A DNA stretch of 64,000 nucleotides from Magnaporthiopsis rhizophila (GCA_003049465.1 PYSS01000004.1:376722-440721), one strand, 5' to 3'. Numbered from the stretch's first letter, positions 24,307 to 34,994 are shown. Program-made: numbers and translations. The notes: generated by a model from the letters alone, not told the origin.

Positions 24307-25845
24307 TCACCATGAGGCAACAATCTTCTCGAGAGCCTCAAGCAGTATGTCGGCATGCTTCTCCTGGAAAATGAGCATGGGCCGCAGGCGGACGGCCGAG
24401 GCGCCGCTGCCGCCAATGTTGATGCCGAACGACTTTGCCCTCTTGAGAAACTCGTCGCGGCGCGGGTTGTCAAATGCGATAAAGGTGCCCTGACCCTTGC
24501 CGCGCAGGTTCTGGAACTCGGACGGGTACTTGGACGCGAGGCGCTCGAGGCGCGAGAAGAGGTAGTCGCCGACGCGGGCCGTGTTCTCAACGAGGCCCAG
24601 ACGCTCGATCTCGTTGATGGTGGCGCGGAAGATGAGGGCGCGGGCCGGGTCACCCATCCAAGTGTTGAACTGGCGGTAGGGCAGATTGGGTCTCAGGTCC
24701 GGATCGCCAAAGTAGTAGCCGGCCGTCTGGGCCTTCTTGCTGAAGGTGACCATGTCGGGCGGGTCCTGGAGCTCCCAGTGGTCGTGGGCCCAGAAGCGGC
24801 CGGTGGCGCCGACGCCCGTCTGGACCTCATCGACGATGAGCAGGACGCCGTGCCTGCGCGTCAGCTCGCGCAGGCCGCGGAAGAAGGCCGGGGTAGCGTG
24901 GTTGTCTCCCCCTTCGGACTGGATCGGCTCCACCACGACGGCAGCGGGCGGGAGCGGGTGGTTTAGGATGAGGTGTTCGACCTCGGCCAACGACGCCGCC
25001 TCGGCCGCCGCGTTCTCCTCGACGTTCTGGTCGAGCGGGTACTTGAGTAAAGGGAAACTGGCCTGGGGCCAGTCGAAGGCGGGTATGTCAATCTTGTGGA
25101 TCGGCTTGGAGCGCGTGGTGGAGAGCGACCCGAACAGGCGGCCGTGGAAGCCCGTCTTGAAGGACAGGATGGACAGCTGCGAGGCGCCGGGCGCCTCGTT
25201 GCGCATGGAGCTCTCGAGCTCCTCCTCGGTGAAGGTGACGTCGCGCCCGCCGCGCTCCTTTTGGCGGCGCCACATGAAGGCCGCCTTGTACGCCGTCTCG
25301 TTGGCGTCGGAGCCGGCCATGGCCGTGAAGACCTGGTTGAGCCCCCTGGGCGCGACCTTGAGGATGCCCGACTTGAGCACCTCGGCCCAGTCGTGGGGCG
25401 GGAAGTTGCCCAGCGCGGGGCGGTTGACGAGCCCCTGCAGCATCTCGGGGCTGCGCGCCGCCTCGAGCAGGGCCGGGTTGTTGTAGCCGATGGGGATGGA
25501 GGCGATCTGGGCGTAGACGTCGAGCAGCACGTTCCCGTCCGGGTCGACAATGTAGTTGCCCGAGCTGGCGGGGTAGTCGGTGAGCATGTTGAGGCTTCTC
25601 GTGTCGAAGACCTGGTCCAGCTCTGCGATGGCGGCCTGGGCCTTGGGGCCTGGTATCTCCGTCCTGACCGAGGGACCCTCGGGCTCCCACGAGTAGAAGG
25701 ACGGCCTGGAGCCGGCCGTGCCCGTCAATGGCCGACGGGCAGCGGCAGCCGTCATCAGGGCTGGCCTGGACGACAGGCGCGCGGCGGGGCGATAGAGAGG
25801 GCGCAGCATGGCGGCGCCGCAGCCGCTCCGGACCGCAGACGCCAT
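24307..25845 (-). CDS. 4-aminobutyrate aminotransferase, mitochondrial
   Basis: Intronless gene for a 512-residue class III PLP-dependent aminotransferase. It moves the amino group of GABA to 2-oxoglutarate, making succinate semialdehyde and glutamate in the GABA shunt. Seen: a basic, Ala-rich N terminus without acidic residues for about 50 residues (likely mitochondrial presequence), the substrate and cofactor segment AGSDANETAYKAA near 175, the PLP-contact motif VDEVQTGVGATGRFW near 340, and FSKKAQTAGYYFGD, where Lys370/371 supplies the Schiff-base lysine. GNFPPHDWAEV and FNTWMGDPAR are also typical of eukaryotic GABA transaminase rather than ornithine or acetylornithine enzymes. Length fits the fungal family (about 470-510 with presequence). 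The start is the first ATG and gives the targeting-like N terminus. Confidence 0.95.
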   Translation of the reverse strand: MASAVRSGCGAAMLRPLYRPAARLSSRPALMTAAAARRPLTGTAGSRPSFYSWEPEGPSVRTEIPGPKAQAAIAELDQVFDTRSLNMLTDYPASSGNYIVDPDGNVLLDVYAQIASIPIGYNNPALLEAARSPEMLQGLVNRPALGNFPPHDWAEVLKSGILKVAPRGLNQVFTAMAGSDANETAYKAAFMWRRQKERGGRDVTFTEEELESSMRNEAPGASQLSILSFKTGFHGRLFGSLSTTRSKPIHKIDIPAFDWPQASFPLLKYPLDQNVEENAAAEAASLAEVEHLILNHPLPPAAVVVEPIQSEGGDNHATPAFFRGLRELTRRHGVLLIVDEVQTGVGATGRFWAHDHWELQDPPDMVTFSKKAQTAGYYFGDPDLRPNLPYRQFNTWMGDPARALIFRATINEIERLGLVENTARVGDYLFSRLERLASKYPSEFQNLRGKGQGTFIAFDNPRRDEFLKRAKSFGINIGGSGASAVRLRPMLIFQEKHADILLEALEKIVASW

Positions 25846-27523
25846 TTTGTGCGAGAGCGGATGGGGGTGTTTTGGCGCGATTGCGCTGCTCTAGGTATCT
25901 ACTGGTGTGGTGCTCTACCTTGGATGATACAACTTGTCGCCTGTCGTCGCCTTCCTGGCTAGGTGCCTTTCTGCTCTGCCTACACCTGGGGAGGGGCCAA
26001 GGGTCGGTCCAGGGATTTATGTGCGGGATTGAGAGGTGGACAAGGCGGGCTGACAGTTGGGGAAGGGTGCCCTGTGGACAACGAGGGGCTCAGACGGGTG
26101 ACAGGGGCTAGCCCGATGAGTCTCGTGGTTGGGGAACAATGAAGGAGAGCCAACGCCGTGCCCGGACGGGTTTACCGGTGGGGAACCTTATCGCGGCGAG
26201 ACGAGGCGGGGGCCGGCGGCACGAATCGAATACAGGTACGCCTTACGTCACACCGGCTGTGGTACGGTCGATCAGGAAGTCCCGACGGTTTGCCTCGGGC
26301 TGTCCTTTTCGGGATGCCGCAAGCGCCTGCCCTAAAATTTCTGCCGAGTCTAGCAGAGCCAGGTGCCCTTTGGTGTTGCCGCCGCTGATCACATTCGGTT
26401 CCCCGCAAACTGTGACTCCACGCGGGCAATAAGCTAACACATTTCTGGACAATTCTTTAACGACAGCGTGAGTAAAAGCGCGGCGGTCACAAACTCCGCG
26501 CAATGATAAACGATACAGACACGCTAAGGCGGGGCTTCTATTCGCAAGTGCACTCCTTGATTGTCACCGCGGCTGGCCTCGAAGCTGGGGGCGGCGAAAG
26601 CAGCCCAGAGCGCGGGCGCACGCTCCGTGACATCCGAGGTTGCCTCTGCGGTAGCCAGCCTTGGGAGGCCATAAGCTGTGACAAGGCCACACCACCTACA
26701 TGCATCATTCGGACCGCTCGTTCATTACAGCAGCCCTTTCCTTTTTCTCTTTCTTTTTTTTTTTTTTTTTTTTCTTTTCGAGCTGGTACCTACAGGTGGG
26801 CGCACGGGGATGAAAGGAGGCTGCCATGGGGAATCCTCTTGCGGACTATCTAGCTGGCTGGGCTTGGCTTGAAGGCTGCCTCAAGGTCGATGGCCCTGAA
26901 GGGGCCAGCCCGAGGTAAACACCAGCACCCAGCATCCACCGCGCGCGCCGCGACCAACATCGATGGTGGCTCCTGGGCTGGCGCCTGGGCTGGCGCCTGG
27001 GCTGGCGAGGAAGGACGCCCCGGCGATGCTGGGATTAATCAACGGCGCTTGAAGCCATGGTTGCGCTTGCAGTTGCGAGAGAATCGTCTGGTGCGCTGCC
27101 TGCACGTACAGGCGGGAGTTCCCGTCGAGGCATGGAAGGCGATGGGGCGGGCGTCGAGCGGGCTACCCACCCTCTCACTTTTATTTATGCTGATGTCGAC
27201 CGCTGATCTGCCTCTTGCGTCAACAAATGTGATGTCACCGGTGGAATGGCGGCAGGCTGTGCCTTCTCACGGAAGCAACCATCTCTCGCCAGAGACGTAT
27301 TTACAAGCAGACAGCATCCATTGTTCTGTTGTCCCGGCGCTGTACCTATGTCTTGGGAAAAGAGTCTCTTGTTAGGCAAAGGATGAAGGAAAAAAAAGAA
27401 AAAACTCCTGTGTATCCGGGGGCAAGTAGCCATCTATAGCAGGCTCGGCCCTGGTCCGGGATTGCTCCGTGACATCTATCTCCCCAAACCCCCGAAGTGT
27501 AACGCCGTAATTCTGCAGTGCCC
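25846..27523. other. Intergenic stretch between GABA transaminase and the NLR
   Basis: Should contain the transaminase promoter on its left. No gene recognised. Contains a three-copy 12-base tandem repeat (26972-27007) and a T tract at about 26755-26773. Confidence 0.6.
26972..27007. repeat. 12-base tandem repeat, three copies
   Basis: Unit CCTGGGCTGGCG repeated three times without mismatch in non-coding DNA. Confidence 0.9.
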
Positions 27524-30500
27524 CTATAGCCCCGGAACTCCCAAAGCTTCTTGTGCTGCTCGGATGGCCTCTCGAAGCCGACGCACCTGATCGTGATCAG
27601 CACGGACAGTTTTGAACCCCTCTGGCATGTCAAGGCAAACCTCGCCGTCGATATACCAGCTAAGATGTGCCTTAAAGCTCCGCCTCAGACAGATCTTGTA
27701 AAAAGACTCTGCATTCTGAATAAGAGTATTCATTGGGAAATCGGCCTGGCCCATAAGGGCTCTGGACGCGACTTTTTGGACGTGCTTGTACTCATCTTCA
27801 AGCTGTTTGGTCAAAGCTTCGACGACCGCTTCCGGCAGGACCGGCAGGTTTGCGAGGATTTTGATTGCGGAGGTTTGCACGCCCTCATCCTCGTCTTCAA
27901 GCCGCCTCATTATAGCCTCGACAGCCGCTTCGGGGAGGTCCCGCAAGCCTGGTAGTCTTGCAAGGGCCTCAACTGCGGTGGCCACAACTTTTAAATTCTC
28001 GTCTTCAAGTCGTTTAATTATAGCTTCGGCGGCTGCTTCAAGTAGGCCTGGTAGGTGCATAAGGACTCGAACTGCGGTGGCCCGAGCATACGGGTCCTCG
28101 CTTTCAAGCCGCTTAGTTAAAATCCCAAGGACCGCTTCCGGCACGGGCCACCGGTTCTGAAAGGCCCGAGCTGCGGTGGACCAAACCTTTACATCCTCGT
28201 TTTCAAGCCGTTTGATTGTGGCCCCGACGACCGCTTCCGGCAGGTGCCGCAACTGTTGAACGGTTTGAACCGCGGCGTGTCCAGTATCCGGGTCCTCGCT
28301 TTCGAGCCGTTTGATTAAAACCCCAACAGCCGATTCCGGCACGGTCTGCTGGCGTGTAAGGAACCAAGCCGCAGCGGACGAAACTTCCGGGTTTTCACTC
28401 TCAAACTGATCGATTATGGCCCTGATAACCGCCTCCGGCGGGTGCGGCAGGAGTGCAAGGGCTTTAATTGCAGCAGCTCGTAGGTTCGAATCTTCGTTAT
28501 CGAACCAGTTGGTTATAGCCCCAACGGCCGCTTCCAGCGCGGCCGGCCGGCTTGCGAGGGCCCCGGTTGCATAAAACCAAACACGCGGCTGCTCATCTTC
28601 AAGCCACCCGATTATGGCCTCGATGACCGCTTCCGACAGCTCCGGCTGTTGTGCAAGTGCTTTAGCTGCGGCCACCTGGACGAGGGAGTTATTATCTCCA
28701 GGCATCTTGGTTATGGCCTCGACGACCGCTTCCGACAGGGCTGGCTGTTTTGAAAGGATTCCGACAGCGGCTGACCGGACCTCCGGGTTATAATTTTCAA
28801 GCAGCCTGGCTATAACCTCGACGGCCGCTTCCGACAAATTCGGCTGATTTGCGAGGCGGTCGACTGTGACTAACCGGACAGACTGGCTCGTATCTTCAAG
28901 CCGCTTGGTTATAACCTCGACGGCCGCTTCCGACAAAGTCGGCTGATTTGCGAGGGCTGCGACTGCGGCCATCCTGATATAATCGTTCGTATCTTCACAC
29001 TTCCTGGTTATAATCTCGAGGGTAGCTGCTGGTAAGCCTTCGAGTGGCTGTGGTATAATAAGAATCGCGGCTTGTAGGGGAGCAGAGACGCCGTCCTTTA
29101 ACCAGTTGGGTATTAGTGATATGGCCTTTACCGACACCTTCTGGAGCGCGTGCAAAAAACTGGCTTGTGCGTCTTCGGACCCTTCCTGAAGGACGTCCTC
29201 CAAAACTTGCTCCGGAAGTTCCATTTCGCTGGCCAATGATGGCCAACCTCGGAAGTCGCATTCAAATAGCACCCATTGTGACAACCTCTTCTCCAAGTCT
29301 GCTCGAAAGTGAGCGAAGCCTGTTGATTTGTTCGACGGCGCCTCGCTCAAGCAGTGCGTGACTAGCCGCTGGTGCGTGGGACCTAAAAGATCGCGCGGCT
29401 CGTCCTCAATAGTGTGGAAGAACTGGCATAGTCGTCCCTCGCCGTCGCTCTGTTCGTGGAGGAGGCCGGTGACGAAACGCCAGAAAACATCGTAGCGCGC
29501 TTTGTATTTCTCCTTCCGCAGGAAAGCCTCGGCTGTGGGCTTGGTCGCCGGGTTGCGTGCTCCCAGAATGGGAACATCAAGCCTCCCACCGGACTGCCAT
29601 CGCTCCACAAAGTACTGCGCAGCGAAGAACTCCTGGAAGGTCAAGTGCAGGAAGTGGTAGCTTCGGTGTGTCTGATCAGAGGAGGCGTCTGACGAGCGTA
29701 GAAATGAGATTTTCGCGAGCGAGAGAGACGACGGGTGAGCGTCTGTGGCTTGCAGGCCCTCAGGGCTGGTACGGGCCCAGTGATCCAGGACTTCGTCTTG
29801 GGAGGTTTGGTCGAACTCGACAATGTCGCCGCAAAGGCCAGTGAAAGCAATGCAGCGGAGAAGGCTGCGCTCCGGCGCCACCTTCCGGGCGATCTCCCTG
29901 TCGAGCATTCGCTTCGCGGTGTCTTCGGCGAGCGGTTTGCCTTCGAGCGGCTTTTCTAACCGCGCGGCATCCTTCTTCCACAGCCTTGATTCGATCTTTC
30001 GGTAGAGACCTGTCATCGTCGTAGGTGCTCCTTGAGAGTGCATGGAAGCGTCCCAGCTGTAACAAAGTGCTTCCAGCTGTATCGGAATCCGAGCCAGGTC
30101 TTGAATAAGCGAATGGCTATGGAGGAACTCCTCGATTTCTGCGGCTTGCTCTCCTGCAGCCATCTTCACGTAGGATTTGACTTGGTCCTGTTCGAAGCCA
30201 ATGGTCTCCAGTTCTAAATCGAACCGTTTAAAATGGGCCAGGCTCGGCCCTGACGGCCGGGAGGTGACGACGACGTGGGGCCGCTCCAGGAGGTAGTCGA
30301 GAAATTGCGGTTTGGAATCCAACTCGCGGGATATCTCATCTAATCCGTCGAGGATAAATAGGGTCCTGCTGTGCTGGATCTGCGCTAATGCTTTGGCGAA
30401 CTTGCCTCCGTTTCCGGTACAAAAGTACTCGTCCAGAAGCCATTGTTCGAGGTTATAGGCCGGGTTGGAGGCCAACCTCGCTTTCAGCGTACGGAGAGGC

Positions 30501-32173
30501 AGCCAAAGCAGGCGGTCGAACATGCCAGCCCACACGCGCTCGTGGAGGTAGTCGTAGACGATCCTCTTGCACAAAGTGGTTTTCCCCACACCCGCCTGAC
30601 CACGAATTAGGATCCGCTGCGATGGAGCTGTAGTACCGTCTTGTTGTTTACGAGCGTCAAAGAGAGAATGCAAGGACACCTGCTTGTCTTGAACCGGAGC
30701 CATTACCTTGAGCCGAGCGGCTAGCGAAAACGGGGACGACCCGGGCTCCGAGCCCGCTTGCCTCCCAGCCTGCTCCACGACGGCGAGGTTGATGTAGCAC
30801 TGTTCCATCGGCAGTCGATCTCCAGAGAGCCGCTCAACCTTGAGGAGTCGCTGGTCATTTTCCAAATAATGCTCCCGCACCTTGACGTCCGCGTAAAACA
30901 CCAGGGCTTCAGAGCAGCACTCCCAGGCCTTCTCAAGCAAGTCTGTCGAAAGCACGTCCTTGCTAGGTTCTTGGCAGGGAATTGAGGAATCGTACTCTTG
31001 CCTTCTCAGCCACTGAGAGATTTTCGACTCGCGCGGGACCTTGGTTTTCCACTCAGGCTTTCCAAGAGTATCGGCAGCTAATTTGACCCATTCGTGGACG
31101 CATCGGTGGTGCGATTCGCAGGCCATTGGCACGAGAACGCGATCGAAAATCACGACGATTCGCTGCTTGTTCTCTGGGTTCTCGGCCACCCAGGCCCGTT
31201 CGAGCTGCGCATAGAGACCGCACAGAAATTCCTTTTCGGAACGGCAGGGGACGGCTCTGACAAAATGCTCCAAAGAGCTGAAGGCGCGGGCGCTGAGGTC
31301 GCTGAGCAACATATCCGTAAACCGAAGAGCCACATACCAGCCTTTCTGCTTCCGGCGGAACTTGGCGGCCTTGGCAGCGCCTCCTAAGCTGCCGACAAAG
31401 CCAGAAAGAGTATTTACCACGTCCACCATGGAGCTGATCAGATCCGGCACGCTTGCCAACTTTGTAAGACCGTCGAAAAGTTTCGCCGGGTCCATGGCGG
31501 GAACCGCGCCGGCCACTTTAGCGGCACCTTCGATGACGGGCAGCATGGTACGCCAGAGCGCCTTGTAGGGGCTTTCGTCGTTCGGAATCCCGAGCAAGGC
31601 CTGATGCGCGTAGCAAGCAGCTTGCGCCAGGCGGAGTTCTCGCTCATCGCTCAAAGTTTCGAGCTGCTTGAGCAGAGGTTCGTGCAGCTCCTCGCGGCTG
31701 AGACCGGAAACCCTCGTGTCAATCAGGGCGTCCAGTACAGATGACAAAGTGCAAAGCAGCCGATATTGGGACCCGGGATCGGCCTGGTCCACAGCGTCCT
31801 TAAGCCGCGTCTGCAAACTCTTCATCACGCGCCCAAGCTCGGGCTTGGCCTCTTTATCCCCGCCAGCGCAACGGAGGACGGACACAAAAGCCTCCAAAAG
31901 CTGGGGCTCAGGAATACTGCCGTCTGCTGTGCCTTTGATCACAGCGTTGCCGAAGGCACGAGCCAGAATTTGGTAACTGCTGGCAGTGGTGACAGGCGCG
32001 AGCGCAGCAGCCTCTGGAACGTGTGAGGGACGGCCCTCGTCTCGGAAGACCTTGATCATATGGTTTGCTAAGGCCTGCAGAGCAGCGGATTCTTTGGGAT
32101 CGGTGCCGCTCAGCAGACGTTGGACAAGATCGTCCGTTGCGGTCGGCCTGGAGGGATATTGATCTCGCGCCAT
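27524..32173 (-). CDS. NACHT-HEAT repeat protein (fungal NLR / STAND ATPase)
   Basis: One exon, 1549 residues from the first in-frame ATG (MARDQYPSRP). Residues 1-450 are an all-helical region with no recognisable toxin, protease or lipase-type effector domain. A NACHT NTPase follows: P-loop GQAGVGKTT at 525-533, Walker B LFILDGLDEIS around 604-615, sensor-like VVTSRPSG after it, then helical winged-helix-like segments including FLHLTFQEFFAAQYFVERW. About 13 HEAT-like units of roughly 33 residues occupy about 1044-1478, and a 71-residue unique tail (MNTLIQNAESFYKICLRRSF onward) ends the protein. NLRs oligomerise on ligand binding and in fungi often trigger cell death after non-self recognition; that role here is inferred from family only. 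Codon use is visibly more A/T-tolerant than in flanking housekeeping genes. No adjacent effector partner gene was recognised. Confidence 0.9.
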   Translation of the reverse strand: MARDQYPSRPTATDDLVQRLLSGTDPKESAALQALANHMIKVFRDEGRPSHVPEAAALAPVTTASSYQILARAFGNAVIKGTADGSIPEPQLLEAFVSVLRCAGGDKEAKPELGRVMKSLQTRLKDAVDQADPGSQYRLLCTLSSVLDALIDTRVSGLSREELHEPLLKQLETLSDERELRLAQAACYAHQALLGIPNDESPYKALWRTMLPVIEGAAKVAGAVPAMDPAKLFDGLTKLASVPDLISSMVDVVNTLSGFVGSLGGAAKAAKFRRKQKGWYVALRFTDMLLSDLSARAFSSLEHFVRAVPCRSEKEFLCGLYAQLERAWVAENPENKQRIVVIFDRVLVPMACESHHRCVHEWVKLAADTLGKPEWKTKVPRESKISQWLRRQEYDSSIPCQEPSKDVLSTDLLEKAWECCSEALVFYADVKVREHYLENDQRLLKVERLSGDRLPMEQCYINLAVVEQAGRQAGSEPGSSPFSLAARLKVMAPVQDKQVSLHSLFDARKQQDGTTAPSQRILIRGQAGVGKTTLCKRIVYDYLHERVWAGMFDRLLWLPLRTLKARLASNPAYNLEQWLLDEYFCTGNGGKFAKALAQIQHSRTLFILDGLDEISRELDSKPQFLDYLLERPHVVVTSRPSGPSLAHFKRFDLELETIGFEQDQVKSYVKMAAGEQAAEIEEFLHSHSLIQDLARIPIQLEALCYSWDASMHSQGAPTTMTGLYRKIESRLWKKDAARLEKPLEGKPLAEDTAKRMLDREIARKVAPERSLLRCIAFTGLCGDIVEFDQTSQDEVLDHWARTSPEGLQATDAHPSSLSLAKISFLRSSDASSDQTHRSYHFLHLTFQEFFAAQYFVERWQSGGRLDVPILGARNPATKPTAEAFLRKEKYKARYDVFWRFVTGLLHEQSDGEGRLCQFFHTIEDEPRDLLGPTHQRLVTHCLSEAPSNKSTGFAHFRADLEKRLSQWVLFECDFRGWPSLASEMELPEQVLEDVLQEGSEDAQASFLHALQKVSVKAISLIPNWLKDGVSAPLQAAILIIPQPLEGLPAATLEIITRKCEDTNDYIRMAAVAALANQPTLSEAAVEVITKRLEDTSQSVRLVTVDRLANQPNLSEAAVEVIARLLENYNPEVRSAAVGILSKQPALSEAVVEAITKMPGDNNSLVQVAAAKALAQQPELSEAVIEAIIGWLEDEQPRVWFYATGALASRPAALEAAVGAITNWFDNEDSNLRAAAIKALALLPHPPEAVIRAIIDQFESENPEVSSAAAWFLTRQQTVPESAVGVLIKRLESEDPDTGHAAVQTVQQLRHLPEAVVGATIKRLENEDVKVWSTAARAFQNRWPVPEAVLGILTKRLESEDPYARATAVRVLMHLPGLLEAAAEAIIKRLEDENLKVVATAVEALARLPGLRDLPEAAVEAIMRRLEDEDEGVQTSAIKILANLPVLPEAVVEALTKQLEDEYKHVQKVASRALMGQADFPMNTLIQNAESFYKICLRRSFKAHLSWYIDGEVCLDMPEGFKTVRADHDQVRRLREAIRAAQEALGVPGL
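27740..29044 (-). repeat. HEAT repeat array, about 13 units of 99 bp
   Basis: Within the NLR. Each unit reads roughly LSEAAVEVITKRLEDTxxxV followed by RxAAVxxLAxQP. Most units are exactly 33 codons; four are 32-36. DNA identity between some neighbours is high: the segments beginning near 28815 and 28914 share about 44 bases with one difference. The first and middle units have diverged more (for example units with TNWFDNED or TKMPGDNN). Confidence 0.9.
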
Positions 32174-33993
32174 GTTGGGATATCGTGGATGAACTCCCGG
32201 ATGTCGTGGGTGAACTCTTCGAGTGCGAATATGATATTGGCGCTTCGGGCGCAATAAAGACGTGCTACAGCCTTAGGGTAAGATTCGGTATGATAGACAA
32301 GACGTAGCGCCGGCGTGAGTTCAGCGACTTTCGACACAGATCTCTCGGGCACAAACAGCTCAGCGGAGCGGGGTCGCCAGCCTTACCACGTGACAGCGAT
32401 GCATCGTGAGACCGATCGGAGGAGTCGTTTAGCCGCCTCCAGTCACGTCGAGCCGATCGGGGCTCGGGGCTGTTGATGGAGGGCAAGAAACCTGGTGGCA
32501 GTCGGGGCGAATCGGCGTTGGGATTTCCAGCCGCACGGGTGCGGAGGCCAACCTCCTTGCCATTGCAGATTCCTGACGAACTCGATAGCCCACGTCACGG
32601 GGGGCACAGTTGTATCGAAGATCCGGACATGTCGGCAGACATATTTTGGCAAGCCGATACAACTGGGCACGAGAAGATTGATATTGCGTCGATCGTCGTT
32701 TGGCCCCAGTTGCAGCAGAGCAGGGGCCATACCTAACTCTATGTATACTAAATGGGCTACAACCCAGGAACCCAAATTTCTTCCGGCACCCATAATCCCT
32801 CGTTGGTTTGACTAAGGAGGAGGGGACGAGATCTCGTAGTATGTGCCAGTCTGGTGATGGAAAAGCCTAGTTGCTGCCAAGCCGGGATGGTATCGGGGTT
32901 CCTCTGCTTCCAGGCTGTGAAAAAGCGCTGATCGGCCAGCTGCTCTGGAGGGACCGAGGAGCCTTGAGCTTGCCTAGGTGAGATCCAGGAAGTTGACATG
33001 CTGTGATGGGGGCGATCCCAACTCGCCGTGCCGCGACGGGGAGCAAATGCTTGTTGCTAAAAAAAAAAAAAAAACCGAAACACGTGACCCCAGATAGGAG
33101 GTAGGTAGGCACCAGGTATGATGGAGATGAGGCTCTTGACACTAGCAACAGCGAACGGCGCCGAAGCTAACCTACCGTCCCCGAGCATCGGCCTGCTAGC
33201 CGACTGAGGGGAAGGGCCCAGGGGCGGCCCCATTGCGACCGGGGCCCGATGAACTGCCGGTGTAACTGGAGGGATTTACCTTGATTGGGAATGTCCATGC
33301 GACTGAGCTCTGGCCCTGCGCTGTACGCGTCGCTAGCCCTGCCCGACCAAACGCCTATCGCCCAGGAAGCGGAAGCGCAGATGTGGTACCGCATATTCAT
33401 CCATCCTTGGCTGACCGAGGTTGGGATGTGGGGTCCCCACCAAGATGATCTCGTTGCGTACGTAATCGTTGCATGCAAAGACTTCCCTCCCACCCCGGAC
33501 ACGATCCCATGGCAAAGTCATGCCGTCAGTCAGTGCTCCTACCGACCTGCCAGAGGGCCTACCAGTGATGAATTGGGAGTACATAGAAAATGAGTGAAGG
33601 TAACAAACACGAAATGATCCCCCCCCACTCCTACCGACCCAGACAATGGCACTAACATATCGAAAAAGGACCCCTTGAACCTCCCGTAGACATTACATCA
33701 GTGCCAACTCCAGTAGCAACCAATACCCGAGGAAAAACCTGGTATAGCAGCGCTCAAAACTCTGCCACCGGATTTGCAGACGCCATGTTGATAAGATGGG
33801 AATAGGAAAGAAAACAAAAGCAAGCCCAAAAAATCCAAACGTCGAGGCAGGGCTGTATAAGCACAAGAAGGTCCGCTCTGGGAGAATTAGTGCGCTAAAG
33901 AGAGGAGGGGAAAAGAGAGCAAGGCTGGCTAATGATGTGGGTAAAAGAGTATCGGGCTCCTCTGAGACTGGGATGTTTAGCTGATCACACCTC
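32174..33993. other. Upstream flank of the NLR and 3' flank of cbf1
   Basis: Contains the presumed promoter of the NLR. A reading frame without ATG (minus strand, about 32390-32113) overlaps the NLR start in another frame and is discussed under findings. A minus-strand ATG frame at 32443-32793 (116 codons) has no recognisable motif. An A tract lies at 33059-33074. Nothing else is supported. Confidence 0.55.
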
Positions 33994-34994
33994 CTAGCTG
34001 GTCACACCTCCATCCTTCGGTTCAGGAGAAAGCCCGGCGGCCATAGCGACCCGCTTCCAGCTCTCCAATTCTCTGTAGAGCCTCTCACACTCTGTCTTCA
34101 GCTTGTCGTTTGATTGGCTCAGCTCTGCGATGGCCTGCTCCGTAAGCAGCTTCTCCAGAGTCCACTTCTCAATGTTTTGCGTCTCGTTCTCCTTGAGCTG
34201 AGTGATGAAGGCGACAGAGCGCTGTAGGATGGAGCCCTTGTTCTTCTCACACCCAGGCACTATCTTGGCTAGCTCGTTAATCCCCTCGTTGATGGTTTCT
34301 CGCCTGCGCCGCTCGACTGGACAAACAAATGTTGGTAAGCGTCTTGTTCAGAGAACCAGATTGTGTCATGGTGGAAACAAGGTCAGATGTATTCGAGCTC
34401 ACCTTCTTTGTGATTGTCCTTGCGCAGCTTATGCCACTCCTCCGAGCCAACGGCGGGCTTCTGGGCCTGGGGATACCTAGGCAGGTCCTGGCGGATTCCG
34501 TTTGGTGGGGATGGCTGCTGGATGGTCTCGAGTGCCGAGGCATCCATTGGTAGGCCATCGGCTGTGACACTGAATGTCGGCTCCGAGTGCTCTGGTTCTA
34601 CGCCTGCTTGGGCCGCAAACGTCTCCTCCGTGGTCTGGGGGACATGTAGGGTCGGATACATGGATCCAAGGGCCGCAGCTGCGGTACTGGAGGCATTGGC
34701 GGGGTCCGACACGTCGTTGTGGTCCACCGTGGCCTGCTGCAGGGCAGAAAAGTCGGCGTCCGTGAGGTTATCAGGCGGCGGCGGGTGCTCTCCTGCCATA
34801 GTGCCATCCAGAAAGACCTGCTGGTCGGTTGGATCGCCGTTGGCCATCTGCATGGTTGAAGTAGCTGCTCCCCGCTTGGAGCGACGCGACTCTGGCGACG
34901 AGGACTCCGTGCCACGCTTGCGCTTCTGTGTCGGCGATGCAGGGGCCGTTGGCTCGCCCTTCAGGCCAGGCTGTTCCAGTGCGACCTCGGCCAT
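33994..34994 (-). CDS. cbf1: bHLH-leucine zipper transcription factor, Cbf1-like
   Basis: Two exons, 34994-34403 and 34316-33994, giving 304 residues; the intron falls inside the basic region and joins HKE to VERRRRE. The N-terminal 185 residues are disordered with a basic patch (KRKRG, RRSKRG) suited to nuclear import. The basic region has His195, Glu199 and Arg203 in the spacing that reads CACGTG E-boxes. Helix 1 is ETINEGINELAKIVPG, the loop CEKNKGS, helix 2 ILQRSVAFITQLKENE, then a coiled coil to about 290. This matches yeast Cbf1 (CDEI element and sulfur-gene promoters) and its filamentous-fungal homologues. In yeast it also acts at centromeres; whether that applies here is unknown. The ATG giving MAEVALEQPG is the first in the frame. 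Confidence 0.92.

Noticed and set aside
24737..25962. Two plus-strand frames of about 250-290 codons
   Set aside because: Both are antisense to the GABA transaminase, whose domains are unambiguous on the minus strand.
32174..32254. NLR start 27 codons further upstream
   Set aside because: The upstream start codon is TTG, and the added residues (RxxVHPRHPG repeats) look non-coding; the first ATG is at 32173.
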